Assembly: GCA_024280195.1 (NCBI GenBank)
Contig: JAJRQP010000094.1
Location: forward strand, 1 to 15,239
DNA from: Bacteroidota bacterium
GTDB lineage: Bacteria; Bacteroidota; Bacteroidia; Flavobacteriales_D; Crocinitomicaceae
Length of the DNA: 15,239 bases
Direction of reading: 5' to 3'
Shown here one piece after another: positions 14,786 to 15,239 of the stretch; the stretch's first letter is position 1, and every line of letters begins with the position of its first letter. The translations under genes and the position numbers were made by a program. The notes under the pieces were generated by a model that did not search any database, was not told the origin of the DNA, and was given only the letters and a program-made list of their open reading frames with translations.

Positions 14786-15239
14786 ATGGAATTAGTTACT
14801 CCTGACATGGGACTCTTATTTTGGACATCATTGGTGTTCATTATTTTAATGTTCCTTCTTGTGAAGTTTGCTTGGAAACCAATTTTAGGTGCAGTAAACG
14901 CAAGAGAAGAAAAAATTTCTGAAGCATTAGACTTGGCAGAGAAAACCAAAGAGGAAATGAAAGTTTTGCAAGCGCAAAATGAAAACCTTCTGAAAGAAGC
15001 TCGTGCAGAAAGAGACGCAATGATTAAAGATGCCAAAGCAACGGCTTCTAAAATGGTAGAAGACGCAAAGTCAACTGCAAAAGAAGAAGGAGCTAAGATG
15101 TTAGCATCTGCAAAATTATCTATCAACGCTGAAAAATCTGCAGCAATTTCTGAATTGAAAACAACAGTTGCTGGTTTTGCTATTGAAATTGCAGAAAAAG
15201 TAGTTCGTGGAGAACTCGCTTCTGACACAAAACAAAAAG
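14786..15239 (+). CDS. atpF: F-type ATP synthase subunit b (3' partial)
   Basis: The frame is open from the ATG at 14786 to the end of the window, giving 151 codons plus one base. Family members have about 160-170 residues, so only a short tail is missing. The start MELVTPDMGLLFWTSLVFIILMFLL gives a single N-terminal membrane helix (read as MGLLFW then SLVFIILMFLLVKFAW). Next comes the conserved KPILGAVNAREEKI turn and a long, charged, Ala/Glu/Lys-rich helix, the peripheral-stalk coiled coil. It ends in GFAIEIAEKVVRGEL, the part that meets subunit delta. The role is to hold the F1 head against rotation. The 84-bp gap after atpE contains the hairpin. A 176-codon open frame on the other strand is a by-product of this composition. 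Confidence 0.93.
   Translation, partial: MELVTPDMGLLFWTSLVFIILMFLLVKFAWKPILGAVNAREEKISEALDLAEKTKEEMKVLQAQNENLLKEARAERDAMIKDAKATASKMVEDAKSTAKEEGAKMLASAKLSINAEKSAAISELKTTVAGFAIEIAEKVVRGELASDTKQK

Overview
The window looks like chromosomal DNA of a gliding or surface-adhesive member of the Bacteroidota, most likely order Flavobacteriales. The evidence is AT-rich DNA, start codons without clear Shine-Dalgarno sequences, TAnnTTTG-type -7 promoter boxes, type IX secretion (T9SS) genes, a TPR histidine kinase paired with a LytTR regulator, a GLPGLI-like secreted protein, and an F-type ATP synthase operon whose subunit a carries a signal peptide. I cannot name the genus from the sequence alone. I see no rRNA, tRNA, CRISPR array, insertion sequence or prophage gene.

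Region 1 (1-5511, + strand) is a three-gene cluster. It holds the 3' part of a giant SprB-repeat surface protein with a gliding-associated T9SS C-terminal domain, then a PorP/SprF outer-membrane protein, then a TPR / PD40 propeller / OmpA protein resembling PorE. Spacing is 10 bp and then a 1-bp overlap, so this reads as one transcript making a secreted adhesin, its outer-membrane partner and a peptidoglycan anchor. Region 2 (5571-7998, +) is a two-component pair: a TPR sensor kinase of the HisKA_2 type and a LytTR response regulator that overlaps it by 17 bp.

Region 3 (8002-9449) holds a GLPGLI/DUF4412-like secreted protein on the - strand, ending 3 bp from the regulator gene. It is divergent from a YebC/TACO1-family gene, and about 100 bp of promoter-bearing DNA lies between them.

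Region 4 (9536-13211, +) is a tight run: the SprE/PorW lipoprotein, a bactofilin, AtpZ and an unassigned four-helix membrane protein, with junctions of +2, +1 and -11 bp. Region 5 (13212-15239, +) starts with a well-formed Bacteroidota promoter and continues with atpB, atpE, a long perfect hairpin, and atpF, which runs off the end. The hairpin between atpE and atpF is the most striking non-coding element.

The main theme is cell-surface secretion: a substrate, its partner, an anchor and a core T9SS lipoprotein sit within 12 kb, next to a signalling pair and the proton-coupled ATP synthase. Most genes belong to known families. The less explained parts are the 4-TM protein of the atp cluster, the atpE-atpF hairpin, the link of sprE to a bactofilin and the atp genes, and the role of the kinase/regulator pair.
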